A stretch of 19,844 nt of DNA from Clostridia bacterium (GTDB taxonomy: Bacteria > Bacillota > Clostridia > Oscillospirales > Oscillospiraceae), in NCBI GenBank assembly GCA_021153265.1, contig JAGKTU010000035.1:1-19844 (forward strand), in the 5' to 3' direction. This document shows positions 8,573-16,712 of the stretch, one piece after another. The position numbers were made by a program, and so were the translations under genes. The notes beneath the pieces are model-generated. The model did no database searches. It saw only the letters and a list, made by a program, of their open reading frames with translations, and was not told where the DNA came from. Positions within the stretch are counted from its first letter, which is position 1; each line of letters begins with the position of its first letter.

Positions 8573-11005
8573 ATGAAAAAACGAAACATTTTTACCCTTA
8601 TTTGCGTGCCGATTCTCATCGTCATGGTCGTCTTCTGCACGCATCTTGCCCGAAAGGCTCAGGCCAGCCCTCTGACCAGCCGGACGGACCGTATGATCGC
8701 CAATGCGCAGGCCCTGTGGGACCGGGGCGAGAAGGATGCGGCCATGCACCAGCTTTACCTGTACTGCGAGAAAGTTCCGGACAACGTGGATGCCTACCTG
8801 CTGCTTGGCGACTGGCATCGGGAAAACGGCAACGAGCCTGCCGCCTTCCGCCATTATAAGAAGGCCGCGGAAAATACACCCTGCGGTGAAAACCAGATCG
8901 CCGAAAGCAGAAAAACCCTCCTGCTTACCGCCTCCGTCACCGAAGCGGCCATCACCATCCGCCCCAATTTCAAACTCACCCGAAACATGACTCTGACCAT
9001 CAGCGGCCAGAATGTGACACCCACCGGCTTCCGGTCCGGCATCATCGCCGGCACCTCTGCGGAGCTTCAGGAAGATCCCAATTACACCACCACCGAGTGG
9101 TTTGACATCGACAGCGCCCAGAAGAATCTGGTCCTCTCCGGCCGCATCAACTGCGCCATCTGGCAGTTCATCGACAGCAACGGATATATCACCCATTACG
9201 CAGACCCCAACAGCTTCAAGGACCCCGCATCCTGGCAGTTCAGTCAGGCGGTATCCTCCGTGACGGTCATCCCCGAGGGCGCCATCCGCGCCCGGGTAAC
9301 CTTCTGGGACGCATCCGGCGGCGAAAACTATACCGATGACATTGTGATCGCCTACAGTGCCATCCCCGACGGTTTCACTGACCTGCCCACACAGGTCTAT
9401 TCCATCCCCGATCTGAAACAGGGCGAGATGATCCGTTATCAGAACGGTCTCTGGCAGCATTTTGACGGCGAAACCTATCACGATCTGAACTGGGAAACCC
9501 CCAAACTGGCAAAAGGCTCCCGGATCAGCGTGGACGGCGAGCTTTGCGGCGAAGTCACCCTCACCGGAGGCTTCTCCCCTGTCGTCGCCGGCGACAAGAC
9601 CAAGCAGTACGGCATCGCCTTCCAGACCGGCTCGGAAGTTTCCGCAGGCCAGCGTCTGGGTGACGCCGCCGGTATGCGCTTTAACTACACCGTAGGCGGC
9701 AACTGGGTGGGTGCATACGAAAACGATTTCGACAAAGCCTACCCCTGGTGCGAAATGAAGCTGTGCTGCGTTTCCACCAACCCCTCCGGCCGTCAAACTG
9801 TGATCCTGGAGGGCGAAGAGGGTTTCACCACCGACTGCTCTGCCGGAAACGTCATGGTCCGCATTCCCAAATTCTACAGCAAGCGCACAGTGAAGAACGG
9901 CCAGGAGGAGATCTGGATCAGCGGCACCCGGTACGAAGGCTATGAAGTAGACCCCGTGTTCCTGAAAGACGGTCGGGAGTTGGACTATGTGTATGTGGGC
10001 GCTTATCTGGGTGCTGAGGAAGACGGCAGGATCGTCAGCCGCTCCGGCACTTATCCTACGGTGAATCTGACCTACGGTAAAACCCTGCAGATGGCCAAAA
10101 ACAACGGCGCAGGCTACTCCGAGATCAATTATCTCATGTATTCCGCCCTGCAGCGGCTGTTCCTGGTGGAGACCGGCACCCGGGATTCCTTCTCCATCTT
10201 TGCCGGCGACACAGCGATGCTGTATTTCCTGTCTTACAACACCCCGGAAACCTCCGCCATGGCAGCAGCGGATGCCAAAAACACCAATACCATCCTTCTC
10301 TACAACAACTTCAACACGCGCCTGCTCACCGTAGGTTCCAGCATCGCCATTGGCGATGACTGGTCGACCTACCGCAACGCCACCGCCATCCGCCGCGAGA
10401 TCACTTCTATCGTCTCCAACGGTGACTATTTGGAAGTAACTTTTGACGGCGAACCAATCGATGTAACGCAGCACAAAACCACGGTAGCCAACATTCCCCA
10501 GCTTACCGGCAAAACCGGCTCCATCGACTACTGTACCGGCACCCTTGAGGGCAAGGACGGCACGGTGTCCTTCAAGTACCGCAACATTGAAAATCTCTAC
10601 GGCAGCGCTCTTATCATGCTGGACAACGATGCCTATGTGGCGGACGGCTATTTCTACTATTACGATGGCAGCAATGAACTGCGCAAGCTCAGCACCCCCG
10701 TTGCCATCCAGCCCAAGAGCCTGAACTCCTATGACCATGTCAACGTTTCCTCCTCCATCAAAACCATGAGTTATGACCGGGAAAATCCCCTGGTGATGAT
10801 GCCCACAGAGCTGGGAAACGGTGCGACCGTATACAATTACTATGGCGACCTGTGGATGTACCAGCTGGATGAACCACCCCGTTACTTCGTGGTGGGCGGT
10901 GCAGATGACAACGCCCGTGCAACGGGCCTGTTCCAGATGCGGCCCATCGTCACCGGTCCGGAGTCCTATTCCGACTGTTATTCCGCCCGGATCATGTACC
11001 GCTGA
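8573..11005 (+). CDS. Exported/membrane-anchored protein with TPR-like region and phage tail-fibre (C-type-lectin-like) domain
   Basis: An 810-residue protein not matched to a named family member. Residues 6-26 form one hydrophobic segment after MKKR; an AQA-S motif at 29-32 could be a signal peptidase site, otherwise it is an N-terminal anchor. Residues 37-100 look like a TPR-type helical pair. Residues about 120-265 are beta-rich and resemble the jelly-roll modules of phage baseplate proteins. Residues about 355-810 carry a pattern I recall from clostridial phage tail-fibre and retroelement-target proteins of C-type-lectin fold: FDKAYPW (386-392), VMVRIPKFYSK (427-437), YVYVGAYLG (472-480), NIENLYG (671-677), VMMPTELG (741-748), FVVGG and GLFQM (772-789). 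The start at 8573 has AAAGGG upstream; a TTG 33 bases earlier is rejected. Likely a cell-surface binding protein; function inferred. Confidence 0.8.
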   Translation: MKKRNIFTLICVPILIVMVVFCTHLARKAQASPLTSRTDRMIANAQALWDRGEKDAAMHQLYLYCEKVPDNVDAYLLLGDWHRENGNEPAAFRHYKKAAENTPCGENQIAESRKTLLLTASVTEAAITIRPNFKLTRNMTLTISGQNVTPTGFRSGIIAGTSAELQEDPNYTTTEWFDIDSAQKNLVLSGRINCAIWQFIDSNGYITHYADPNSFKDPASWQFSQAVSSVTVIPEGAIRARVTFWDASGGENYTDDIVIAYSAIPDGFTDLPTQVYSIPDLKQGEMIRYQNGLWQHFDGETYHDLNWETPKLAKGSRISVDGELCGEVTLTGGFSPVVAGDKTKQYGIAFQTGSEVSAGQRLGDAAGMRFNYTVGGNWVGAYENDFDKAYPWCEMKLCCVSTNPSGRQTVILEGEEGFTTDCSAGNVMVRIPKFYSKRTVKNGQEEIWISGTRYEGYEVDPVFLKDGRELDYVYVGAYLGAEEDGRIVSRSGTYPTVNLTYGKTLQMAKNNGAGYSEINYLMYSALQRLFLVETGTRDSFSIFAGDTAMLYFLSYNTPETSAMAAADAKNTNTILLYNNFNTRLLTVGSSIAIGDDWSTYRNATAIRREITSIVSNGDYLEVTFDGEPIDVTQHKTTVANIPQLTGKTGSIDYCTGTLEGKDGTVSFKYRNIENLYGSALIMLDNDAYVADGYFYYYDGSNELRKLSTPVAIQPKSLNSYDHVNVSSSIKTMSYDRENPLVMMPTELGNGATVYNYYGDLWMYQLDEPPRYFVVGGADDNARATGLFQMRPIVTGPESYSDCYSARIMYR

Positions 11006-11015
11006 GTTCCCAAGC

Positions 11016-11051
11016 AAAAAGTCCCGGAATCTTGTGATTCCGGGACTTTTT
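11016..11051. terminator. Bidirectional rho-independent terminator
   Basis: A perfect 16-bp inverted repeat (11016-11031 with 11036-11051) closing a 4-base loop, with an A-run on the left and a T-run on the right. It lies between the convergent stop codons at 11005 and 11057, so it can end both the exported-protein transcript and the leftward ior/aryl-CoA operon. Confidence 0.95.
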
Positions 11052-11056
11052 TAACC

Positions 11057-11488
11057 TTATTTCAATCCAAGATCTTCTTTGCTCATGACCTTGATCTGCC
11101 GCTCGCCCAGGGCGCTGAGGAACCGGGGCTCGTCGGAAATGCGCAGAACCATGCATGCGTGGCCATCCTTATTCGTGAACAGGGAGTACATATACTCCAC
11201 ATCCACATGAGCCTCCGCCAGAACGCCCAGCAGTTCGGAAAGTCCGGCCGGCCGGTCGGGAACTTCCACCGCCCACACAGGTGTCATGGACAGAATATCG
11301 CCATGCTCCAGCAAAATGGAGCTTGCCTTGTAGGAGTCATCCACGATCATGCGCACCAGACCGTAGTCAGCGGTCTCTGCGATGGAGATGGCACGGATAT
11401 CCACATGGGATTTTGCCAGCAGGTCGGTAATTTCCGCCAGCTGACCGGCACGGTTTTCTAAGAATACAGAAATCTGATGAATATTCAT
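11057..11488 (-). CDS. Tandem ACT-domain protein
   Basis: A 143-residue protein made of two ACT domains (about 1-70 and 71-140). The first begins IHQISVFLENRAGQLAEITDLL, the second VWAVEVPDRPAGLSELLGVLAEA, both the canonical beta-alpha opening with the glycine at the ligand-binding turn. ACT domains bind amino acids and usually act as allosteric or sensory modules; this stand-alone tandem type is known to accompany phenylacetate-CoA ligase and indolepyruvate oxidoreductase genes. Its start follows a strong AAGGAGG site located at the end of the ligase gene, 13 bases downstream of that gene's stop. Last gene of the operon, followed by the terminator. Ligand probably an aromatic amino acid, by context only. 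Confidence 0.9.
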   Translation of the reverse strand: MNIHQISVFLENRAGQLAEITDLLAKSHVDIRAISIAETADYGLVRMIVDDSYKASSILLEHGDILSMTPVWAVEVPDRPAGLSELLGVLAEAHVDVEYMYSLFTNKDGHACMVLRISDEPRFLSALGERQIKVMSKEDLGLK

Positions 11489-11501
11489 ACCCCAAACCTC
11501 C

Positions 11502-12797
11502 TTAAATCTTGCGCTTATCGATGATACGGACGGCCTTGCCCTCGCTTCTGGTAATAGACTTGGGTGCCACCAGCTTGACCTTGGCAGCGATGCCCAGCAT
11601 CGCCTTCAGAGCATTCACCAGTTCCTTCTCGGCCTTGGTAATCTTGGCCAGAGAGTCAGAGAACATCTCGGGGTTCATCTCCACCATGACCTCGAAGGTA
11701 TCGGAGTTGTTGACCCGATCCACGATGATCTGATAGTTGGCGGAGTAGCCCTGCTGGATCAGCACCGTCTCGATCTGAGAGGGGAAGACGTTGACGCCGC
11801 GGATGATCAGCATATCGTCGCTGCGGCCCATGGGCTTGCACATCTTGACGAAGGTTCTGCCGCAGGAACACTTGCCCCGGGTCAGAATGCAGATGTCTCT
11901 GGTGCGATAGCGCAGCAGGGGGAAGGCTTCCTTGGTGATGGCGGTGAAGACCAGCTCGCCCTTGCTGCCCTCGGGCAGCACCTCCCCGGTGTCCGGATCG
12001 ATGATCTCGGCGATGAAGTGGTCCTCGTTGATATGCATGCCGGTCTGCTCGCTGCACTCAAAGGCCACACCCGGGCCGGAAGTCTCGGTCAGACCGTATA
12101 TGTCGTACGCCTTAATGCCCAGCTTATCCTCGATATCCCGGCGCATATCCTCGCTCCATGCTTCTGCGCCGAAAATGCCGGCCTTCAGCTTGATCTGATC
12201 CCGGATACCACGCTCATGGATGGATTCAGCCAGATACGCAGCATAGGAGGGAGTGCAGCACAGGATGGTGGATTCCAGATCCGTCATGAACTGCAGCTGC
12301 CGGTCGGTATTGCCGGAGGACATGGGCAGGGTCAGACAGCCCACCTTGTGGGAGCCGCCGTTGAGGCCTGCGCCGCCGGTGAACAGACCGAAGCCGTAGG
12401 CGATCTGGCAAACATCTTCCTTGGTCGCACCTGCAGCCACCAGCGCACGGGCGCAGCAGTCGTCCCACAGGTCAATATCGTGCTGCGTATAGAAGGCCAC
12501 CACACGCTTGCCGGTGGTGCCGGAGGTGGAGTGGATTCGCACGCAGTCACTCAGGGGCATACCCCGCAGGCCGTGGGGATAGGCCTCCCGGAGATCGTCC
12601 TTGCACAGGAAAGGCAGCTTGTGCAGATCCTCGATGCCGTGAATGTCGTCGGGGGTCACGCCCTTTGCTTCCATTTTTTCACGATAATAAGGAACATTGT
12701 CCCAAACATGGCGAACCTGCTTCACCAGGCGTTCGCTCTGCAGCTTGCGGAGCTGCTCCTGGGGCATGGTTTCCATTTCCGGCTGAAAATATGCCAT
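11502..12797 (-). CDS. Phenylacetate-CoA ligase family enzyme (PaaK-like)
   Basis: A 431-residue ANL-superfamily adenylate-forming enzyme that joins an arylacetate to CoA via an acyl-AMP. Visible motifs: P-loop HSTSGTTGK (89-97), YDIYGLTETSGPG (231-243), YRTRD (297-301), a CSCGR pair of cysteines (310-313) and GRSDDMLIIRGVNVFPSQ (324-341), diagnostic of the PaaK branch. Length is typical. TAGGAGAG lies 7 bases before the ATG, and IorB stops 20 bases upstream. In the operon it can make or use arylacetyl-CoA, the non-keto partner of the IorAB reaction. Which aryl acid (phenylacetate, 4-hydroxyphenylacetate or indoleacetate) is not shown by sequence; the tyrosine T-box points to 4-hydroxyphenylacetate. 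Confidence 0.93.
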   Translation of the reverse strand: MAYFQPEMETMPQEQLRKLQSERLVKQVRHVWDNVPYYREKMEAKGVTPDDIHGIEDLHKLPFLCKDDLREAYPHGLRGMPLSDCVRIHSTSGTTGKRVVAFYTQHDIDLWDDCCARALVAAGATKEDVCQIAYGFGLFTGGAGLNGGSHKVGCLTLPMSSGNTDRQLQFMTDLESTILCCTPSYAAYLAESIHERGIRDQIKLKAGIFGAEAWSEDMRRDIEDKLGIKAYDIYGLTETSGPGVAFECSEQTGMHINEDHFIAEIIDPDTGEVLPEGSKGELVFTAITKEAFPLLRYRTRDICILTRGKCSCGRTFVKMCKPMGRSDDMLIIRGVNVFPSQIETVLIQQGYSANYQIIVDRVNNSDTFEVMVEMNPEMFSDSLAKITKAEKELVNALKAMLGIAAKVKLVAPKSITRSEGKAVRIIDKRKI

Positions 12798-12817
12798 TTG
12801 TGATCTCTCCTAACTTA

Positions 12818-13390
12818 TCAGGCATTTCTGCCCAGCATGAATGCAGTTTTGTTCAGTTCCAGGAACTTGGCCGGGACACTTTTTTCGATGGCCTCCAGCC
12901 ACTCTTCCTCGCTGAAGTCAAAATTCCGGGACAGATGACCCATCAGCACGATGTTCACCGCCTTGGCAGAACCTGCCTGCTCCGCAAGGGTCAGCGCATC
13001 AAAGGCATCCACGTCGATGCCTGCGTCGATCATCTTCTGGGCCAGATTCTCGGGATACTCCGCCGCGCCGATGATGACGGGCATGGGGTTGATTTTCTGG
13101 GTATTGACGATGATTTTGCCATTCGGCTTTAAGAATTCCGTCCAGCGGGCAGCTTCCAGCAGCTCGAAGGACACGATGTAGTCCGCCTGACCCTTGTCAA
13201 TGACGGGAGAATAGACCTTGTCGCCGAAACGGACGTAGGTCACCACGCTGCCGCCGCGCTGGCTCATGCCGTGAACCTCGGAGACTTTGATATCGAATCC
13301 TCTGGTCAGCAGCAGCCGGCCCAGCAGCTTGGAAGCCAGCAAGCTTCCCTGTCCGCCGACACCGACGATCATAATGTTCTTGGTTTCCAT
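12818..13390 (-). CDS. iorB: Indolepyruvate:ferredoxin oxidoreductase, beta subunit
   Basis: A 190-residue gamma-domain-type subunit of the 2-oxoacid:ferredoxin oxidoreductase superfamily. The start METKNIMIVGVGGQGSLLAS contains the GVGGQGS loop (10-16), and the protein keeps the usual IorB length and the C-terminal SRNFDFSEEEW segment. With IorA it interconverts arylpyruvate, CoA and oxidised ferredoxin with arylacetyl-CoA, CO2 and reduced ferredoxin. The longer open frame to 13453 is rejected: the ATG at 13390 has AAGGAGGT six bases upstream, overlapping the last codons of iorA, whose stop lies two bases before this start. Confidence 0.93.
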   Translation of the reverse strand: METKNIMIVGVGGQGSLLASKLLGRLLLTRGFDIKVSEVHGMSQRGGSVVTYVRFGDKVYSPVIDKGQADYIVSFELLEAARWTEFLKPNGKIIVNTQKINPMPVIIGAAEYPENLAQKMIDAGIDVDAFDALTLAEQAGSAKAVNIVLMGHLSRNFDFSEEEWLEAIEKSVPAKFLELNKTAFMLGRNA

Positions 13391-13392
13391 GC

Positions 13393-15123
13393 TCAGACCT
13401 CCTTCAGCGCGCCGAATTTGCACAGTTGCTCGCAGACACCGCAGCCCACACACTGGGTGGCGTCCACCTTGGCCTTGCCATCGACGATGCTGATGGCAGG
13501 ACAGCCGATCTTCATGCAGGCCTTACAGCCGACACACTTTTCACTTTCCACAGCCAGAGGTGCCTTGTGCTTGACGTACTTCAGCAGGGCGCAGGGACGG
13601 CGGGAAATGATGACGGAAGGCTCGTTTGCGGCCAGTTCTTCCTTGATAACAGCATCACACTGAGCCAGATTATAAGGATCCACCACCTGAACGCGCTTGA
13701 TGCCCACAGCACGGCACAGGGTCTCCAGATCGATCTTGGCGCAGGGGTCGCCCTTCAGATTGAAGCCGGTGGTGGGATTCTGCTGATGGCCGGTCATACC
13801 GGTGATGGAGTTGTCCACGATGATCACCGTGGCGTTGGACTCATTGTAGGCCATGTTCACAAGACCCGTAATGCCGGAGTGCATAAAGGTGGAGTCGCCG
13901 ATGACCGCCACGGTCTTGTTGTCGGCGGCACCCTGCTGGGACTTGCAGAAACCGTGGATACCGGAAACGGAAGCGCCCATGCAGATGACGCTGTCAACAG
14001 CAGCCAGGGGTGCCACCGCGCCCAAAGTATAACAGCCGATATCGCCGAGAACCGTCAGCTTATTCTTCTTCAGCGTGTAGAACAGGCCTCTGTGGGGGCA
14101 GCCGGCGCACATGACGGGAGGTCTGGGAGGAATATTTTCCTCCAGCTTGACGCCGGAAATAGGAGCGGCAGCCAGCTTTGCGGCAACCTTATTCTGGCTC
14201 AGCTCATCGATGCAGGAGAACATCTCCTTGCCGACGCACTCCAGGCCCAGATTCTTGCAGTGGGACTCGATGAAGCTGTCCAGCTCCTCCACGATGACCA
14301 GTTTCTGCACAGATGCAGCAAAATCCTTGATCTTCTGCTCAGGCAGAGGCCAGATCATACCCAATTTCATGACGGGGTAAGTATCGCCCACCACTTCCTT
14401 GACGTACTGATAGGAAGTAGAGGAGGTGATGATGCCCATAGAGTTATCCGAACCGGCCTCGACGCGGTTGATAGGAGCGGTTTCTGCATACTCCACCAGT
14501 GCACGGGTTCTTGCCTCCACCACAGGGTGGCGCTTTTTGGCGTTACCGGGCATCATGACGTACTTTGCGATATCCTTTTTATACTCGCCCACAACTTCCT
14601 TCCGCTCGCCCAGTTCCACAATGCTCTGGGAATGGGAAACACGGGTGCACATCTTCACCAGGAAGGGCGTATCAAACTTTTCAGACAGCTCGTAGGCCAG
14701 CTTGGTCAGTTCCAGAGCCTCAGCAGAATCAGAGGGCTCCAGCATGGGGATCTTGGCAGACTCCGCATAGTGCCGGGAATCCTGCTCATTCTGAGAGGAG
14801 TGCATGCCGGCGTCGTCTGCCACGCCGATGACCATACCGGCGTTGACACCGGTATAGGAAATGGTGAACAGAGGGTCAGCAGCCACATTCAGACCCACGT
14901 GCTTCATGCCGCAGAAGGAGCGGCGTCCAGCCAAAGATGCGCCGAAAGCAGCTTCCATCGCCACCTTCTCATTGGGCGCCCACTCAGCATAGACTTCGGG
15001 ATATTTTGCGATCGCCTCGGTAATCTCGGTACTGGGAGTGCCGGGATAGCTGGATACAAAGCTGCATCCGGCTTCGTATAAGCCACGGGCAACGGCTTCG
15101 TTGCCGAGCATCAGTTGTTTCAT
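13393..15123 (-). CDS. iorA: Indolepyruvate:ferredoxin oxidoreductase, alpha subunit
   Basis: A 576-residue fused catalytic subunit. Order of domains: pyrimidine-binding domain with YPGTPSTEI (26-34), NEKVAMEAAFGAS (51-63) and KHVGLN (74-79); a transketolase-C-like middle; the CAGCPHRG segment (339-346); the thiamine-diphosphate site GDIGCYTLG (360-368) and GDSTFMHSG (409-417); and a C-terminal dicluster ferredoxin domain with cysteines 530, 533, 536, 541 and 558, 561, 564, 568. Length and layout match archaeal and clostridial IorA. It acts in the cytoplasm with IorB on aryl 2-oxo acids. The start overlaps the symporter stop as ATGA. The reaction is reversible in known members, which matters for the tyrosine-control argument. 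Confidence 0.95.
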   Translation of the reverse strand: MKQLMLGNEAVARGLYEAGCSFVSSYPGTPSTEITEAIAKYPEVYAEWAPNEKVAMEAAFGASLAGRRSFCGMKHVGLNVAADPLFTISYTGVNAGMVIGVADDAGMHSSQNEQDSRHYAESAKIPMLEPSDSAEALELTKLAYELSEKFDTPFLVKMCTRVSHSQSIVELGERKEVVGEYKKDIAKYVMMPGNAKKRHPVVEARTRALVEYAETAPINRVEAGSDNSMGIITSSTSYQYVKEVVGDTYPVMKLGMIWPLPEQKIKDFAASVQKLVIVEELDSFIESHCKNLGLECVGKEMFSCIDELSQNKVAAKLAAAPISGVKLEENIPPRPPVMCAGCPHRGLFYTLKKNKLTVLGDIGCYTLGAVAPLAAVDSVICMGASVSGIHGFCKSQQGAADNKTVAVIGDSTFMHSGITGLVNMAYNESNATVIIVDNSITGMTGHQQNPTTGFNLKGDPCAKIDLETLCRAVGIKRVQVVDPYNLAQCDAVIKEELAANEPSVIISRRPCALLKYVKHKAPLAVESEKCVGCKACMKIGCPAISIVDGKAKVDATQCVGCGVCEQLCKFGALKEV

Positions 15124-16688
15124 GTTGATTCCTCCGTTTTGATAGGTTCGCCGATGGCATCGGTTGCCAATACCACCACTTTTTTGTTATAGCAGGAGAA
15201 GACCTTTTCCACATACTCCTTTTTCGGGGGCTTGGAGACCAAGCTCACCACCGGCACGATCAGAAGACCTGCGATCATGCAGAAAACGCCTGCATTGATG
15301 GGAGACCGGAGCAGCGCCGGGAACGCCTCCTGACAGAAGATGTTCGCCAGCATCACCACCGAGGAGAAGACCATGCTCACCCAGACGGAGAGCTTGGTCG
15401 CTCTCTTCCAGTAAAGTCCGTACAGGAACGGCGCAAGGAACGCACCTGCCAGCGCGCCCCAGCTCACGCCCATAAGCTGGGCGATGAAGGTGACGTTGGA
15501 ATTGTACTGGATTATGGCAATCACCACAGAAATGGCAATAAACACACCAATCAGCACACGAATGATGAAAAGCTGCTTTTTTTCGCTTAAGTTCTTCACC
15601 AGTGTACCTTTAATAAAGTCCAAAGTCAAGGTAGAACTGGACGCCAGCACCAGAGAAGACAGGGTTGACATGGACGCAGACAGCACCAACACCACCACAA
15701 CGGCGATGAGCAGCGGAGACAGGTCAGAAATCATTGCCGGAATGATGGCGTCATAGCCTTCCGCGGCAACATCCACCCGGTCACCGTAGAGCCGGGCGAA
15801 ACCACCAAGGAAGTAGCAGCCGCCTGCCACCACCATGGCAAAGACGGTGGAGATGATCATGCCCTTGCTGATAGCCTTCTCGCTCTTGATGGCGTAGAAT
15901 TTCTGCACCATCTGAGGAAGACCCCATGTGCCAAAGCTGGTCAGCAGCACCACACCCAGCAGATTCACCGGGTCTGGGCCAAAGAAGGAGTTGAAAATAC
16001 CGGGCGTTTCGGAAACGGCGGGATCCGTGATCTTTCCCAGCCCATCCAGCGCTGCCATAAAGCCGCCGTTGTCCTTCAGCACCGCGGCGATCACCGCCAC
16101 AATGCCCACCAGCATGATGCAGCCCTGAATGAAATCGTTGATAGCCGTGGCCATATAGCCGCCGGCGATAACGTAGATGGCTGTGAGGATAGCCATAGCG
16201 ATGACACATACGGAATAGTCGATGTTGAACGCCATGCCGAACAGTCGGCTCAAGCCATTGTACAGCGATGCGGTATAGGGAATCAGGAAGATGAAGATGA
16301 CCATGGAAGAGGCCAGCTTCAGGGATTTACTGTCATATCGGGTCTCAAAGAACTGGGGCATGGTGGCGCTGCCCAAATGCTGGGTCATAACTCTGGTGCG
16401 CCGTCCCAGCACCGCCCACGCAAGGAGCGAACCCAGCAGGGCATTTCCGATGCCCGCCCAAGTGGCAGCGGTGCCGTATTTCCAGCCGAACTGGCCGGCA
16501 TAGCCAACGAACACCACTGCAGAGAAATAAGATGTACCATAGGCGAAGGCCGTCAGCCAGGGGCCGACACTTCTTCCACCCAAAACGAAACCATCCACAT
16601 CCGTGGAATGCTTCCGGCAGTAGATGCCAACGCCGATCATGCTGCTGAAAAACAGCACCAGCATGGCAATTTTAATGCACATATCCAT
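15120..16688 (-). CDS. Sodium:solute symporter family transporter (SSS)
   Basis: A 522-residue membrane protein with about 13 hydrophobic helices. The first loops carry the SSS signature VDGFVLGGRSVGPWLTAFAY (31-50) followed by GTSYFSAVVFVGYAG, and SASMSTLSSLVLASSS later in the chain matches the sodium-binding region of the family. Family members drive uptake of sugars, amino acids or organic acids with sodium. Position between an acyl-CoA synthetase and iorA suggests uptake of the carboxylic acid that the operon activates, or of an aromatic amino acid. The C-terminus is a short soluble tail. The start codon at 16688 has only a weak ribosome site; a second ATG lies at 16682. Confidence 0.92.
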   Translation of the reverse strand: MDMCIKIAMLVLFFSSMIGVGIYCRKHSTDVDGFVLGGRSVGPWLTAFAYGTSYFSAVVFVGYAGQFGWKYGTAATWAGIGNALLGSLLAWAVLGRRTRVMTQHLGSATMPQFFETRYDSKSLKLASSMVIFIFLIPYTASLYNGLSRLFGMAFNIDYSVCVIAMAILTAIYVIAGGYMATAINDFIQGCIMLVGIVAVIAAVLKDNGGFMAALDGLGKITDPAVSETPGIFNSFFGPDPVNLLGVVLLTSFGTWGLPQMVQKFYAIKSEKAISKGMIISTVFAMVVAGGCYFLGGFARLYGDRVDVAAEGYDAIIPAMISDLSPLLIAVVVVLVLSASMSTLSSLVLASSSTLTLDFIKGTLVKNLSEKKQLFIIRVLIGVFIAISVVIAIIQYNSNVTFIAQLMGVSWGALAGAFLAPFLYGLYWKRATKLSVWVSMVFSSVVMLANIFCQEAFPALLRSPINAGVFCMIAGLLIVPVVSLVSKPPKKEYVEKVFSCYNKKVVVLATDAIGEPIKTEEST

Positions 16689-16712
16689 GGGAAGTTACTC
16701 TTTTCTGCTTAA

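Noticed and set aside
10883..11005. A functional diversity-generating retroelement
   Set aside because: No reverse transcriptase, accessory gene or template repeat was found in this window; only the target-like protein is present.
8501..11017. An 838-codon open frame antisense to the exported-protein gene
   Set aside because: It lies wholly opposite a gene with a clear promoter, ribosome site, export segment and family motifs. Its translation is low-complexity in G, V and H and begins over the divergent promoter, as expected of a shadow frame in GC-rich coding sequence.
13426..15081. A 551-codon open frame antisense to iorA
   Set aside because: IorA carries all catalytic and cluster motifs over its full length; the opposite frame shows no domain, no ribosome site and a histidine/glutamine-rich shadow composition.
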